This document shows, piece by piece, positions 7,142 to 15,742 of a stretch of DNA of 64,000 nt. Below the pieces are notes generated by a model. That model was not told the DNA's origin. It was given only the letters and a program-made list of their open reading frames with translations, and searched no databases. The first letter of the stretch is position 1. Every line of letters starts with the position of its first letter. Position numbers and translations under genes: made by a program. Source of the DNA: Jeotgalibaca sp. MA1X17-3 (GTDB taxonomy: Bacteria; Bacillota; Bacilli; Lactobacillales; Aerococcaceae); the NCBI RefSeq assembly GCF_021513155.1, contig NZ_CP090983.1:2334621-2398620 (forward strand), in the 5' to 3' direction.

Positions 7142-9103
7142 ATGAAAGCATATATGCAACGGATGGGACGCTCCTTAATGCTCCCAGTAGCAACATTACC
7201 TATTGCAGCCTTATTTATGGGAATCGGTTACTGGATTGATCCAACAGATTGGGGTGCAAATAACATCCTAGCTGCCTTCTTGATAAAAACAGGAGGAACT
7301 ATTTTAGATAATTTGGGAATCTTATTTGCAGTTGGTTTGGCAATAGGAATGTCTAAAGATAAAGATGGATCTTCTGCTTTAGCAGGTTTGGTTGCCTTTT
7401 TAACTCCTATTACTCTTGTTAGTTCCAGTTCGGTAGCTTTATTTACCGGCCAAGAAACTGTTAATGTAGCTTTTGAAGCTATTAATAATAAAAATGTATT
7501 TATTGGGATTTTAGCTGGTTTAATTGCAGCAGCCATGTATAACCGCTTTTCCCAAGTTAAATTGCCAATGGCCTTAGCTTTTTTCAGCGGAAAACGATCG
7601 GTTCCAATTATAACCGCTGGAGTAATGGCAATTGTGTCAGCTCTATTGATTTTTGCATGGCCACCGGTTTATAACTCTTTAGTTTACTTTGGAGGAATGA
7701 TTTCAGGTTTGGGTGCAGTAGGCGCTGGCCTTTATGGTTTCTTTAATCGACTATTAATTCCAACAGGTTTACATCACGCATTAAATAACGTCTTTTGGTT
7801 CAACTTAGCAGGGATTGATGATATTGGTAAGTTCTGGGCAAGTGAAGGAATTAAAGGGGTTACCGGAATGTATCAAGCTGGTTTCTTCCCAGTTATGATG
7901 TTCGGCTTACCTGCAGGTGCCTTTGCCATTTACCGATCAGCTCGTCCTGAAAAGAAAAAAGAAGTCGCTTCTTTAATGATTGCTGCTGCCTTTGCTTCTT
8001 TCTTTACCGGTGTAACAGAACCTTTAGAATTCTCCTTTATGTTTGTTGCTTGGCCTTTATTTGTAGTTCATGCTTTCTTGACAGGAATTTCGCTATTCAT
8101 TGCAGCGACCTTCCAATGGACAGCAGGGTTTAACTTCAGTGCCGGTTTGGTGGACTTTGTTTTAAGTTTAAAAGTCCCCATAGCAAATAAGCCGTACATG
8201 CTTCTTTTGTTGGGACTAGTTATGGCAGTCGTATACTATTTTACTTTTATGTTCGTAATCAAGACCTTTAATTTAATGACACCAGGCCGTGAAGAGTCTT
8301 CTTCTGAGGATTCTGAGAATGAGGGAGCGATTGCTAATGGCGATGATAAATTCGCAGTAATGGCAAGTCGCTTATACGAAGCACTTGGTGGTATAGACAA
8401 TATTACCTCTATCGATAATTGTACGACCCGTTTACGTTTAGAAGTAAAAGATACTAGCTTAGTTAATCAAGATATGATTAAAAAAACAGGAGTACCTGGC
8501 TAAAAATTGATTGATGGAACAAACTACCAAGTCATTGTGGGAACGGAAGTACAATTCGTAGCAGATGCTTTATCTCAGCTTCACGGACAACCCGCTAAAA
8601 CAGTTAGTGGACATGGCATATCCAAACCTGTAACGGTAGAAATAGCCAAAAGACAAGAAATTTATTCGGTTGCAAATGGAACTGTCATTCCTATCGAGGA
8701 AGTAAATGATGATGTCTTTTCTAATAAAATGATGGGAGATGGCTTTGCTGTTATTCCAACAAATGGCGATATTTTTGCTCCAATTGCTGGTAAAGTGTTA
8801 AGTATTTTCCCTAGTAAACATGCAGTTGGTATCCAAACAGACTCTGGTATCGAAGTATTGCTACACATGGGAATTGATACTGTCAGCTTAAAGGGTGAAC
8901 CCTTCACGGTTTATATAGAAGAAGGACAACAAATTGCACGTGGTCAGTTGATTGCTACTGTTGATTTACAAGCTTTAGAAGCCGCAAATCGTTCTAATGA
9001 CATGATTGTCATCTTCACAAATGGTGACCATGTTGAAAACTTGGAATTCAACACTGGTGACTCTCTTGCTAACGAAGTAATTGGTACCGTAGAAAGTAAA
9101 TAA
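7142..9103 (+). pseudogene. nagE: PTS permease EIICBA, NagE-type (in-frame stop in EIIB)
   Basis: The intact protein would be about 653 residues: EIIC (1-390) with eight or so membrane helices and the GLHHALNN and TGVTEPLEFSFMF motifs, EIIB with the phosphorylated cysteine in DNCTTRLRLEV, and a C-terminal EIIA with the LLHMGIDTV histidine. EIIC sequence features (FNFSAGLVDFVLS, FNLMTPGRE) favour N-acetylglucosamine over glucose. A TAA at 8501-8503, after MIKKTGVPG, interrupts EIIB; the frame continues unchanged as KLIDGTNYQVIVGTEVQFVADAL. A TTA to TAA change (or a T/A homopolymer miscall in TTAAAA) would explain it. If real, the enzyme would lose half of EIIB and all of EIIA unless the stop is read through. 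It follows the antiterminator by 23 bp. Confidence 0.82.
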
Positions 9104-9107
9104 CGTT

Positions 9108-9147
9108 AAATAGCATCAAAGTAGAATCATCTACTTTGATGCTATTT
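9108..9147. terminator. Terminator after PTS gene, probably bidirectional
   Basis: An 18-bp perfect stem (AATAGCATCAAAGTAGA and its complement) with loop ATCA, followed by TTTTTAT. It sits between the PTS gene and the converging CBS-domain gene. Confidence 0.9.
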
Positions 9148-9177
9148 TTATATTTTTTTATAATAGTAATCTCTAAA

Positions 9178-9867
9178 TTATTCTCTTTGCTGAAGAATAT
9201 CAGAGCGAGTTATGATTCCCAATATTTTTTGATTTGGCTCTCCATCATCTGTCACAAATAATGCTTCGCGATGAATCTCATCAAATAAGGTTTCTACTTC
9301 ATAGATATCCATTGTACTCGGAATGAATTTATAATTGGCTTTCTTTTGGTCATGGATCAAAACGTCCTCTACTTTTATATCTTTTAAAGAAATCGTAGAT
9401 TCAGACAGTTGATTAGATAACCAATAACTGATTCCATTATCTGTTAATAACCCTTCAAATTGACCTTGATCGTAGATAGGATATTGAGAATAACGTTCTT
9501 TATTAAATGCACGCAGAACATCCACTAATGGGGTATCTTTTTCAAACTTTTTAACTTTTCTTTGGGCAATATGAAAAGCGGTCAAAGGATGAATTAACAA
9601 ATTATGGATATACTTTATTTCCTTTATTGTTTGATTAGAAGGAACAGCAATATCACGATTATCATTATGTGCCAATATATTTCTTAAATCTCCAAACGTT
9701 CTCAGTTGATTTGCATATTTTTTGACAACGGCAGAATGATTACTGGATTTATCAATTTTTTCATAAAACGGTAAGTGATTCCCGTTGTATTCTTTTTTTA
9801 CGATTTCAGAAAGTTCGGCTTCTAATTTACCAAAATATTCTATAAATGTTTTTGTGTTATTTTCCAT
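9178..9867 (-). CDS. HEPN-like domain / tandem CBS domain protein
   Basis: A 229-residue soluble protein in two parts. The C-terminal half, about residues 95-229, is a CBS pair (VDVLRAFNKERYSQYPIYD... ALFVTDDGEPNQKILGIITRSDILQQ), a module that usually binds adenosine nucleotides. The N-terminal 90 residues are helical and contain DLRNILAHN at 61-69, which matches the RNxxxH (Rx4-6H) motif of HEPN ribonucleases, with Arg62 and His67. I know CBS proteins with such an N-terminal part from Firmicutes but not a proven function. A nucleotide-sensing regulator, possibly of RNA cleavage, is a hypothesis. It lies 18 bp downstream of the oxidoreductase gene and may share its transcript. Confidence 0.7.
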   Translation of the reverse strand: MENNTKTFIEYFGKLEAELSEIVKKEYNGNHLPFYEKIDKSSNHSAVVKKYANQLRTFGDLRNILAHNDNRDIAVPSNQTIKEIKYIHNLLIHPLTAFHIAQRKVKKFEKDTPLVDVLRAFNKERYSQYPIYDQGQFEGLLTDNGISYWLSNQLSESTISLKDIKVEDVLIHDQKKANYKFIPSTMDIYEVETLFDEIHREALFVTDDGEPNQKILGIITRSDILQQRE

Positions 9868-9885
9868 AAGGACCTCTTTCCACTT

Positions 9886-10866
9886 TTATTTAATTTTTAA
9901 AATAATTTTCCCGATATTACGACTTTCTTCCATATATTGTTGGGCTGCTTCTGCTTCTTCTAATGGGAAAACTTTATGGACAATCGGTTTTATACGACTG
10001 TTCTCCATAATTGGTAATACTTTTTCAGAAAATTCATGAGTTAGTTCAGATTTATAGGCATCACTTCTAGGGGTCAGTAACGTTCCAGTTAATGTAATGT
10101 ATTTCATCATTAGACTAGTTATATCTAGATTTTCTATCTTACTTCCACCTAGTGTTCCAATTAGAACCCAATGACCTCCTTTTTTAATGCTTTTTAGATT
10201 CTTTTCCCAATAGGAAGCACCAATAAAATCTAGGATCACATCTACTCCATGATTATTGGTAGCTGTTAATACTTTTTCATCAAAGGACTCTTTCTTATAG
10301 TAAATCAAAAAATCTGCTCCTAGTTCTTTACAAAATTCTAGTTTTTCTTTAGATCCGGCTGTTGTAATCACATTTGCGTCAACAAGTTCTTTAGCGAGCT
10401 GGATAGCAGCTGTTCCAACGCCACTTCCCCCTGCATGTATCAGAACCGTTTGTTTTTTTGATAGCTTTCCATGCCAAAACAAAGTCTGATAAGCGGTTAA
10501 AAAAACTTCAGGGATTGCGGCTGCTTGTTCAAAAGTAAACATCTCTGGGATTTTCATAGCACGATCAGATGGTAAGACTGCATATTCTGCATATCCTCCT
10601 CTATTAACGAGCCCCATCACTTTGTCTCCAACTTCAAAAACAGATTCACTCTGTCCTACTTTTGCAACAATTCCAGCCACTTCAATCCCTAGTCCCATTT
10701 GTGGAGTTGAACTAGACATTTTTTCTCGACTTAAAAGGTCCGTACGATTTATCCCAGCAGCATGCACTTCAATTAAAAGCTCATTTTCTTTTATACTAGG
10801 TTTTTCAGTTGTTCCTATTTTTAAAGTAGTTCCTTCTTTTTCTTGATGCACAAAAATTGCTTTCAT
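9886..10866 (-). CDS. Zinc-independent quinone oxidoreductase (MDR superfamily)
   Basis: A 326-residue medium-chain dehydrogenase of the quinone oxidoreductase type. The GroES-like N-terminal domain (AAGINRTDLLSREK... GIEVAGIVAKVGQ) is followed by the Rossmann domain with the NADPH motif HAGGSGVGTAAIQLAK and the DVILDFIGA block, and ends GKIILKIK. The catalytic zinc ligands of alcohol dehydrogenases are absent, which supports a quinone or enone reductase. It would reduce quinones or electrophilic alkenes with NADPH in the cytoplasm. An AAAGGAG site precedes the ATG. It stands between a two-component system and the CBS gene, both on the same strand, with gaps too small to show independent promoters clearly. 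Confidence 0.85.
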   Translation of the reverse strand: MKAIFVHQEKEGTTLKIGTTEKPSIKENELLIEVHAAGINRTDLLSREKMSSSTPQMGLGIEVAGIVAKVGQSESVFEVGDKVMGLVNRGGYAEYAVLPSDRAMKIPEMFTFEQAAAIPEVFLTAYQTLFWHGKLSKKQTVLIHAGGSGVGTAAIQLAKELVDANVITTAGSKEKLEFCKELGADFLIYYKKESFDEKVLTATNNHGVDVILDFIGASYWEKNLKSIKKGGHWVLIGTLGGSKIENLDITSLMMKYITLTGTLLTPRSDAYKSELTHEFSEKVLPIMENSRIKPIVHKVFPLEEAEAAQQYMEESRNIGKIILKIK

Positions 10867-10902
10867 TCGTTACACTCCTTTTACTAATCCGTTTGTAAAT
10901 TT

Positions 10903-12270
10903 TTATTCGATAGGAAGTTTCACAGTAAAAGAAGTTCCTTTTTCAGGAATACTATCTACTGTTATTTTTCCTTGGTGAGCATGAACGATACTTTTTACAA
11001 TGGACAGTCCAATTCCTTGACCACCTAAACGACTATTTCTGGATGGATCAACCATGTAGAATCGATCAAAGATATGACTTAATTCATCCACACTCATTCC
11101 TTTTCCTGTATCTTGAATCGTCCATTTTATATATTCCTTGTTCTTTTCAATAGAAATAGAAATCCTTCCTTTTTCCGGTGTAAATTTAATCGCATTGGCT
11201 AATAAGTTCGTGAAGACTTGGCTTATTCGATCTCTGTCAGCCTGTACCTGTACACTTTCTCCGTTCACTTGAATAGATAGCTGTTTTTCTTTAATTAATG
11301 CTTCAAAATTGGCAACCACCTGATTACTCAAGTCCTTCACGTTTACTTTTGTTTTTTGTATGACCAAGGACTCCCTTTCCATTTCATTCAGCCGTTCAAT
11401 ATTACCAATGAGTCGAGTCATTCGATTGATTTCAATATAACAGGTTTCTAATCGTTCCGGAGTTGGTGCCCAAATTCCATCCATCATAGCTTCTAAGTTT
11501 CCTTTTACTGTCGTAAGAGGGGTACGGATTTCATGCGCTAAATCTCTAGAGAGTTGGCTACGCATTTTTTCTTGTCTTTTTAATTGAGAAGTCAGCTCAT
11601 TTAAATTTTCCATTAGTTCATTCATTTCCACAATAGGAGTATCTGGTTCTAAAAAATCTTGATAGCCTCCCTTGCTAACTTTTTTTGTAAAATGATTGAT
11701 TGTAATAAGTGGCTTACTAAATTTTTGTGCAATCGACCCAGCAAATAAAATTGAAAACAGAAAAGCAGTTCCTCCCACTATCAGAAAGTTTTGTTTCATT
11801 TTCGTAATAAATTGCTGGTCATCTTCTGTATAGCTTGATGATTCTTTGAAACGGAAAACAGCTGTACCTATTGACTTTCCGTCTTTTTTTAAGGAGTAGC
11901 TTCTTTCTAGTTCATCACTCGTTGATTGGTTCATCATTCCGTGCATAGAATGATTTCCTTGCATATCGTGAGACTGAGCAGAAGACTGTAGGAGGTCTCC
12001 TTCTTCGTTATACAGTTCAAACGAAAAATCTGAATGCATCGCAAACATATGCAAACTATTCATCATTTTTTCATCAAACCCTGACCCTATTTGATATGCA
12101 TCTTCAATGTCTTTCACGTATTCAGAAATCTCTGTTTCTTTTCGCTCTTCAACATAATCTTGAAAATAAACATCCATCAATTGGATCGTTCCCCAACTAA
12201 TCATGCCAATAATCAGAAAGGAGAATAAAAGAAACGAGAAAACAAGTTGCCATCTAATGGTCCGTTTCAT
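10903..12270 (-). CDS. Sensor histidine kinase with His/Met-rich sensor loop
   Basis: A 455-residue membrane kinase: helix 1 at about 8-30, an extracytoplasmic domain to about 160, helix 2 at 162-182, HAMP (185-235), HisKA with phospho-acceptor His246 in RDLAHEIRTPLTT, and HATPase with the N box (NLLANAIKFTP), DTGKGM and GQGIGLSIV motifs. The sensor domain carries a short stretch rich in His and Met at residues 101-113 (HDMQGNHSMHGMM), unusual for this family and typical of soft-metal ligands such as Cu or Ag. Its start overlaps the end of the response regulator by 4 bp. Facing genes encode a His-tagged membrane protein and a His/Met-rich secreted protein, which strengthens a metal-sensing reading (inference). 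Confidence 0.85.
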   Translation of the reverse strand: MKRTIRWQLVFSFLLFSFLIIGMISWGTIQLMDVYFQDYVEERKETEISEYVKDIEDAYQIGSGFDEKMMNSLHMFAMHSDFSFELYNEEGDLLQSSAQSHDMQGNHSMHGMMNQSTSDELERSYSLKKDGKSIGTAVFRFKESSSYTEDDQQFITKMKQNFLIVGGTAFLFSILFAGSIAQKFSKPLITINHFTKKVSKGGYQDFLEPDTPIVEMNELMENLNELTSQLKRQEKMRSQLSRDLAHEIRTPLTTVKGNLEAMMDGIWAPTPERLETCYIEINRMTRLIGNIERLNEMERESLVIQKTKVNVKDLSNQVVANFEALIKEKQLSIQVNGESVQVQADRDRISQVFTNLLANAIKFTPEKGRISISIEKNKEYIKWTIQDTGKGMSVDELSHIFDRFYMVDPSRNSRLGGQGIGLSIVKSIVHAHQGKITVDSIPEKGTSFTVKLPIE

Positions 12271-12950
12271 TCTTCCCCTCCAAATCGATACCCTACTCCA
12301 TATATGGTTTTAATATATTTGGGTTGACGAGGTGTATCTTCTAATTTTTGCCGAATATTTTTAATATGGGAGTCAATGGCTCGATCGGTACTCTCATACC
12401 CCCAGCCTTTACTATTTTCCAACAATTGATCCCTACTGAACACTTGATTTGGATGCTTTGCCAAAAATTCTAACAGATTGTATTCACTCGCTGTATACTC
12501 TACTTCTTTTCCTTTTAAAAAAACTTGTCTCGACTCTGGCAAAATTACCAGTTCACCTTCATAAAAAGAAAGACGAGATTCTTTTTTCATTGGTTGGACT
12601 CTACGTAACACTGTTTCAACACGTGCTACTAATTCTTTCGGACTAAATGGTTTCGAAATATAGTCATCTGCTCCGATATGCAAACCTTTTAAAATATCAC
12701 TTTCTGAAGAACGTGCTGTCAACATGATGATCGGCACAGAAGAGTCTTTACGAATTTGTTTGCATACTTCAATTCCAGATACATCCGGTAGCATGAGGTC
12801 CAAAACAAGTAAATCGGGTTGGTGTTCACTAAATTTTTGCAAAGCTTCTTTTCCTGATTCAGCACGAAAGACTTCATATTGATTGGCAACTAAGTAAGCT
12901 TCTACAATATTTAAAATATTCGGTTCATCATCCACAATTAAAACTCTCAT
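12267..12950 (-). CDS. OmpR/PhoB-family response regulator
   Basis: A 227-residue two-domain regulator. The receiver domain has the acidic pocket VDDEP and the phospho-acceptor Asp51 (LLVLDLMLPD), the conserved TAR and K (SKPF). The C-terminal winged helix (LTASEYNLLEFLAKHPNQVF, RAIDSHIKNIRQKLEDTP, YKTIYGVGYRF type) is of the PhoB class, which binds direct repeats with about 11-bp spacing. Two such repeat pairs lie just upstream of this gene, so autoregulation is likely. An AGAGGAGG site precedes the ATG. The gene overlaps the kinase gene by 4 bp (ATGA), so the pair is translationally coupled. Confidence 0.9.
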   Translation of the reverse strand: MRVLIVDDEPNILNIVEAYLVANQYEVFRAESGKEALQKFSEHQPDLLVLDLMLPDVSGIEVCKQIRKDSSVPIIMLTARSSESDILKGLHIGADDYISKPFSPKELVARVETVLRRVQPMKKESRLSFYEGELVILPESRQVFLKGKEVEYTASEYNLLEFLAKHPNQVFSRDQLLENSKGWGYESTDRAIDSHIKNIRQKLEDTPRQPKYIKTIYGVGYRFGGEE

Positions 12951-12988
12951 TTTATTCCTCCTCTTTTCTTTATCATACTCGTTAATGA

Positions 12989-13065
12989 TGGAGACAACGT
13001 GGAGACGGTTCTTTCTTTATAATTGTACCAAAAAAAGAAAAAAAGGTTCTCCATATTTTCTCCAT
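12989..13065. promoter_or_regulatory. Two inverted pairs of 11-bp-period direct repeats (TGGAGA) in a divergent promoter
   Basis: On the plus strand TGGAGAC occurs at 12989-12995 and 13000-13006. On the minus strand ATGGAGAA occurs twice, seen as TTCTCCAT at 13047-13054 and 13058-13065. Both pairs have an 11-bp period, the usual spacing for OmpR-type dimers. They lie between the regulator gene and the divergent SHOCT/His-rich genes, one pair on each side, suggesting autoregulation plus control of the divergent unit by the encoded response regulator. Confidence 0.55.
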
Positions 13066-13117
13066 GATGTTTTCTTATGATAAAGATATAGAAAAAAAGA
13101 ACAGGAAGGTGACGTAA

Positions 13118-13425
13118 ATGGGACATCATTTTTTCTCATCTAGTTGGATGAATCAATTAATGGGTGGAGGACAACGGGGAACTAGTATGATGGGAGGATT
13201 TTTACTCTTTAGGATAATCGGCTTTGCTCTTTTTCTTTTTCTAATTTTTTATTTATTGAAAAAAAGAAACAGCAACCGATACAACCAAACGATACAGAAG
13301 AAACGGCATTAGAAATCCTTGAAAAAGAATTTGCAAGAGGAAATATCACAGAGGAAGACTTTTTAATTAAGAAATCTTATCTGGGTTTTCCTGAAAATAG
13401 AAACAAAAAGAATAGGAGAAATTAA
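13118..13425 (+). pseudogene. Small SHOCT-domain membrane protein (frameshift)
   Basis: The first frame gives MGHHFFSSSWMNQLMGGG, a membrane helix at about residues 28-47 (FRIIGFALFLFLIFYLL) and a basic tail, then drifts off. One more A in the A7 run at 13259-13265 restores KKKKQQPIQPN followed by TEETALEILEKEFARGNITE, the SHOCT (short C-terminal) domain, ending at the stop at 13423-13425. The intact protein would be about 102 residues. SHOCT domains mediate oligomerisation and are common in small metal- or stress-linked membrane proteins. An AGGAAGGTG site precedes the ATG, and the next gene starts one base after the stop. The missing base is probably a sequencing error. Confidence 0.72.
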
Positions 13426-13426
13426 T

Positions 13427-13825
13427 ATGAACAAAAAAATGTTCCAAAATGGAATTTTTTCAGTTGCTGCACTATTGGTATTTGCTACAGCTTCATCAAC
13501 AGTCGTTTCTGCACACGGTAATGGTGATCAACAAACCATGGAACGTAGCGAAGGCGGCCATCACATGCAAAACCACTCTTCTATGTGGGAAGAAAATGAA
13601 AATCAAGAAGACTGGGGAAATACACATCGTTCCATGCACAAGAGTGAGAACAGCTCATGGGAAAATAGAACTGAATCAGAGATGCGTACTGGGGCGAGAG
13701 GAAGTTGTCACTCCAGCCAAACAGATGATGAACACGAAAACAGTAGGATGATGCAATCTAGAAATTGGTCAGATGATCACGCTCACTCTCAGCATTTCAG
13801 TCATGGATCCGTCGAAAACAATTAA
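13427..13825 (+). CDS. Secreted His/Met-rich small protein
   Basis: A 132-residue protein with a clear signal peptide (basic start MNKKMFQNG, hydrophobic core 9-26, predicted cut after VSA at 29). The mature part of about 103 residues is strongly hydrophilic and holds roughly 12 His, 7 Met and one Cys, with repeated patches such as GGHHMQNHSSM, HRSMHK and DDHAHSQHFSH. I recognise no enzyme family. Composition suggests an extracytoplasmic metal-binding or buffering protein, copper being the most plausible ion because of the Met/His mixture. It is the second gene of the unit divergent from the two-component system, whose sensor loop has a similar His/Met motif. It ends before a strong terminator. 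Confidence 0.7.
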   Translation: MNKKMFQNGIFSVAALLVFATASSTVVSAHGNGDQQTMERSEGGHHMQNHSSMWEENENQEDWGNTHRSMHKSENSSWENRTESEMRTGARGSCHSSQTDDEHENSRMMQSRNWSDDHAHSQHFSHGSVENN

Positions 13826-13840
13826 ATTTTTTAAATAGGA

Positions 13841-13888
13841 AAGCAGAAGGATTTCCAGCAATCGTTGCTGTGGATCCTTCTGCTTTTT
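13841..13888. terminator. Terminator after His/Met-rich gene, bidirectional
   Basis: A stem AAGCAGAAGGAT / ATCCTTCTGCTT with a loop containing a minor AGCAA/TTGCT stem, followed by TTTTT. Its T-run reaches the stop of the converging DUF924 gene, so it may also serve that gene. Confidence 0.85.
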
Positions 13889-14423
13889 AAAATCCTTTAT
13901 TTTCCTTCATATATTCTACTTCTTCTGGAGTAGAATCACGATTCAACGCTTTATTCCGATGAGGAAATCTCCCGAATTTTACAATAATATCACGATGTCC
14001 TATTTCAAATTGGAGCGTATTTTCCATACCTTTTTCGGCGAATAGTTCCATAGCGATATCGTGAATAGCCATAGATTCTGAATGCATAAAAGGCATATAT
14101 AAAAACGAACGTTGGCTGGTGGTGAGTTTGTCAATTTCTTCCGTACGAATTGCTTCTTGTGCTAAAACAAGCGCAATTCCATCTGTAGAAAATGCTTTTG
14201 CTTGATCTCGAAACATATTACGGGAAAATTGATCAAGGATAATGATTTCTGCAAGACGCCCTTGAATCGTTTCTCTCCATTGCCATAGTTCACCTGCAGC
14301 TGCTTGACGATGAACTTCAGAAAATCGTTGTCGAATTTCCTCATCGAAATGTTCATCCTTTTTAAAGTGAAATTTTGGATCTATTTCCTTAAACCAAAAA
14401 TCTAATATTTCTTGGTATTCCAT
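13887..14423 (-). CDS. DUF924 family protein
   Basis: A 178-residue soluble helical protein of the DUF924 family. Typical blocks are EILDFWFKEIDPKFHFKKD near the start, LAEIIILDQFSRNMFRD in the middle and FLYMPFMHSESMAIHD further on, with the C-terminal RFPHRNKALNRDSTPEE motif. The length is normal. The family is widespread, resembles TPR-like helical folds, and has no well established function, so none is assigned. A GAGGGAG site precedes the ATG. It stands alone between converging and diverging neighbours. Confidence 0.88.
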   Translation of the reverse strand: MEYQEILDFWFKEIDPKFHFKKDEHFDEEIRQRFSEVHRQAAAGELWQWRETIQGRLAEIIILDQFSRNMFRDQAKAFSTDGIALVLAQEAIRTEEIDKLTTSQRSFLYMPFMHSESMAIHDIAMELFAEKGMENTLQFEIGHRDIIVKFGRFPHRNKALNRDSTPEEVEYMKENKGF

Positions 14424-14552
14424 TTTATTTACACTCCCTCATAATAAATAAGTTTATTACTGTCATTATATCTGATATACAAACATTTTTAAAAGTATTT
14501 GCTGTTTTTTTGCGGATATTAAGGAAGGGAGTCTTAACAAGGAGGGAAACAA

Positions 14553-15470
14553 ATGAATCTAAAAGAACGCGCACTACCAGAAGAACTATTTGTTTTACAA
14601 ATTTTAGAACAACGAATGAGTTTATCTTCGCCATTAAAACACCGACTCTATACTTTGCAAGTGGGCTATGATGGTGAAATCATATTTGATAAATGGCTAT
14701 TAGCTATGGAATGGGATAGCATTGTTATTCATGATTTACGTATCAAACAAAATTTTTCCGAAGTTCAAATCGATACTTTAGTAATTACAAATAAAAAGAT
14801 ATTTATTTTTGAAATTAAAAATTTTATCGGAGAATATTACTGGGAATCTCAAACTCTTTTTAAAAAGCCAAATAAACAAGTAAAAAATCCACTTCATCAA
14901 TTGGAGCGCAGTAAATTACTTATACGTCAGCTTGTAAATGAATGGCAATGTGATTACTCAGTAGAAGCTTCTCTGATTTTTGTTCATCCTCAATTTACAT
15001 TGTTCAACGCTTCGTTAGAAGCACCTATTATTTTACGTTCTCAAATAGAGGAACGACTTCATGCATTTAAACGTCTCTCATCAGGAATTACATTAGAAAA
15101 TAAAATTTTTGCAGAAAAATTAGTTCAAATGCACCTATCTACAAACTCTTTTTCCCAGCTACCGAATTATCAGTATCATCAATTAAAAAAAGGAGTTCCA
15201 TGTGCACATTGTCAATCCCTTCTTACTCAACTTCGAGGTAGAAAATGTTTTTGTAATCATTGTAATCTTCAAGAAAATATTTATGCATCCATTCATCGTC
15301 TAACAAAAGAATTCAGTCTATTATTTCCAGAAGAGCAAATAACTGTAAAGAAAATTTATGATTTTTCTGGTGAAATCGTTTCTAAACAAGTTATTCGAAC
15401 CGCTTTAAAGAAACGTTACCATGTATGTGGTAGTGGGTGGCATTCCTTCTACTTGCCTAATGTAGAGTAA
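14553..15470 (+). CDS. NERD domain protein with C-terminal zinc ribbon
   Basis: A 305-residue protein. Residues 35-150 match the nuclease-related (NERD) domain: GYDGEIIFDKWL, then QIDTLVIT with Asp74 and IFIFEIKNFIGEYYW with Glu87 and Lys89, the D...ExK pattern of the restriction-endonuclease-like fold. Residues about 215-240 hold four cysteines in two pairs (PCAHC and CFCNHC), which suggests a zinc ribbon. NERD proteins are thought to act on nucleic acids, but their roles in Firmicutes are not settled. An AAGGAGG site precedes the ATG. A tandem repeat array begins directly after the gene. It could be a defence-linked or DNA-processing nuclease, but no neighbour supports this. Confidence 0.75.
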   Translation: MNLKERALPEELFVLQILEQRMSLSSPLKHRLYTLQVGYDGEIIFDKWLLAMEWDSIVIHDLRIKQNFSEVQIDTLVITNKKIFIFEIKNFIGEYYWESQTLFKKPNKQVKNPLHQLERSKLLIRQLVNEWQCDYSVEASLIFVHPQFTLFNASLEAPIILRSQIEERLHAFKRLSSGITLENKIFAEKLVQMHLSTNSFSQLPNYQYHQLKKGVPCAHCQSLLTQLRGRKCFCNHCNLQENIYASIHRLTKEFSLLFPEEQITVKKIYDFSGEIVSKQVIRTALKKRYHVCGSGWHSFYLPNVE

Positions 15471-15486
15471 GTGACCGATTACCTTT

Positions 15487-15742
15487 TTTGGCGTATATCG
15501 CAACCAACTACTACTCTTCGTTGCGATGCAAACTCTTTTTCGACGCATACCGCAACTAACTACCACTCTTCGTTGCGATACAAATCCTTTTCTGGCGCAT
15601 ACCGCAACCAACTACTACTCTTCGTTGCGATGCAAGCCCTTTTTCGGCGCATACCGCAACCAACTTGCATCCTTCGTTGCGAGGCAAACTCTTTTCTGGC
15701 GCATACCGCAACCAACTACTACTCTTCGTTGCGATGCACACT
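15487..15742. repeat. Five tandem 52-bp repeats, each with an internal hairpin
   Basis: The anchor CGCAAC recurs at 15499, 15551, 15603, 15655 and 15707, exactly 52 bp apart. Each unit holds CGCAAC and GTTGCG separated by 15-16 nt, able to form a 6-bp hairpin, followed by a GATGCAAACTCTTTT-like link and a TGGCGCATAC block. Copies differ at scattered positions, with unit 4 most divergent in the loop. The array fills the gap between the NERD gene and the converging GH20 gene. Short frames run through it but show no start signal or protein-like sequence. The repeat-to-repeat similarity covers the whole unit, so it is a minisatellite rather than a CRISPR. Confidence 0.9.

Noticed and set aside
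15487..15742. CRISPR array
   Set aside because: The whole 52-bp unit is similar in all copies; there are no unique spacers, and no cas genes are near.
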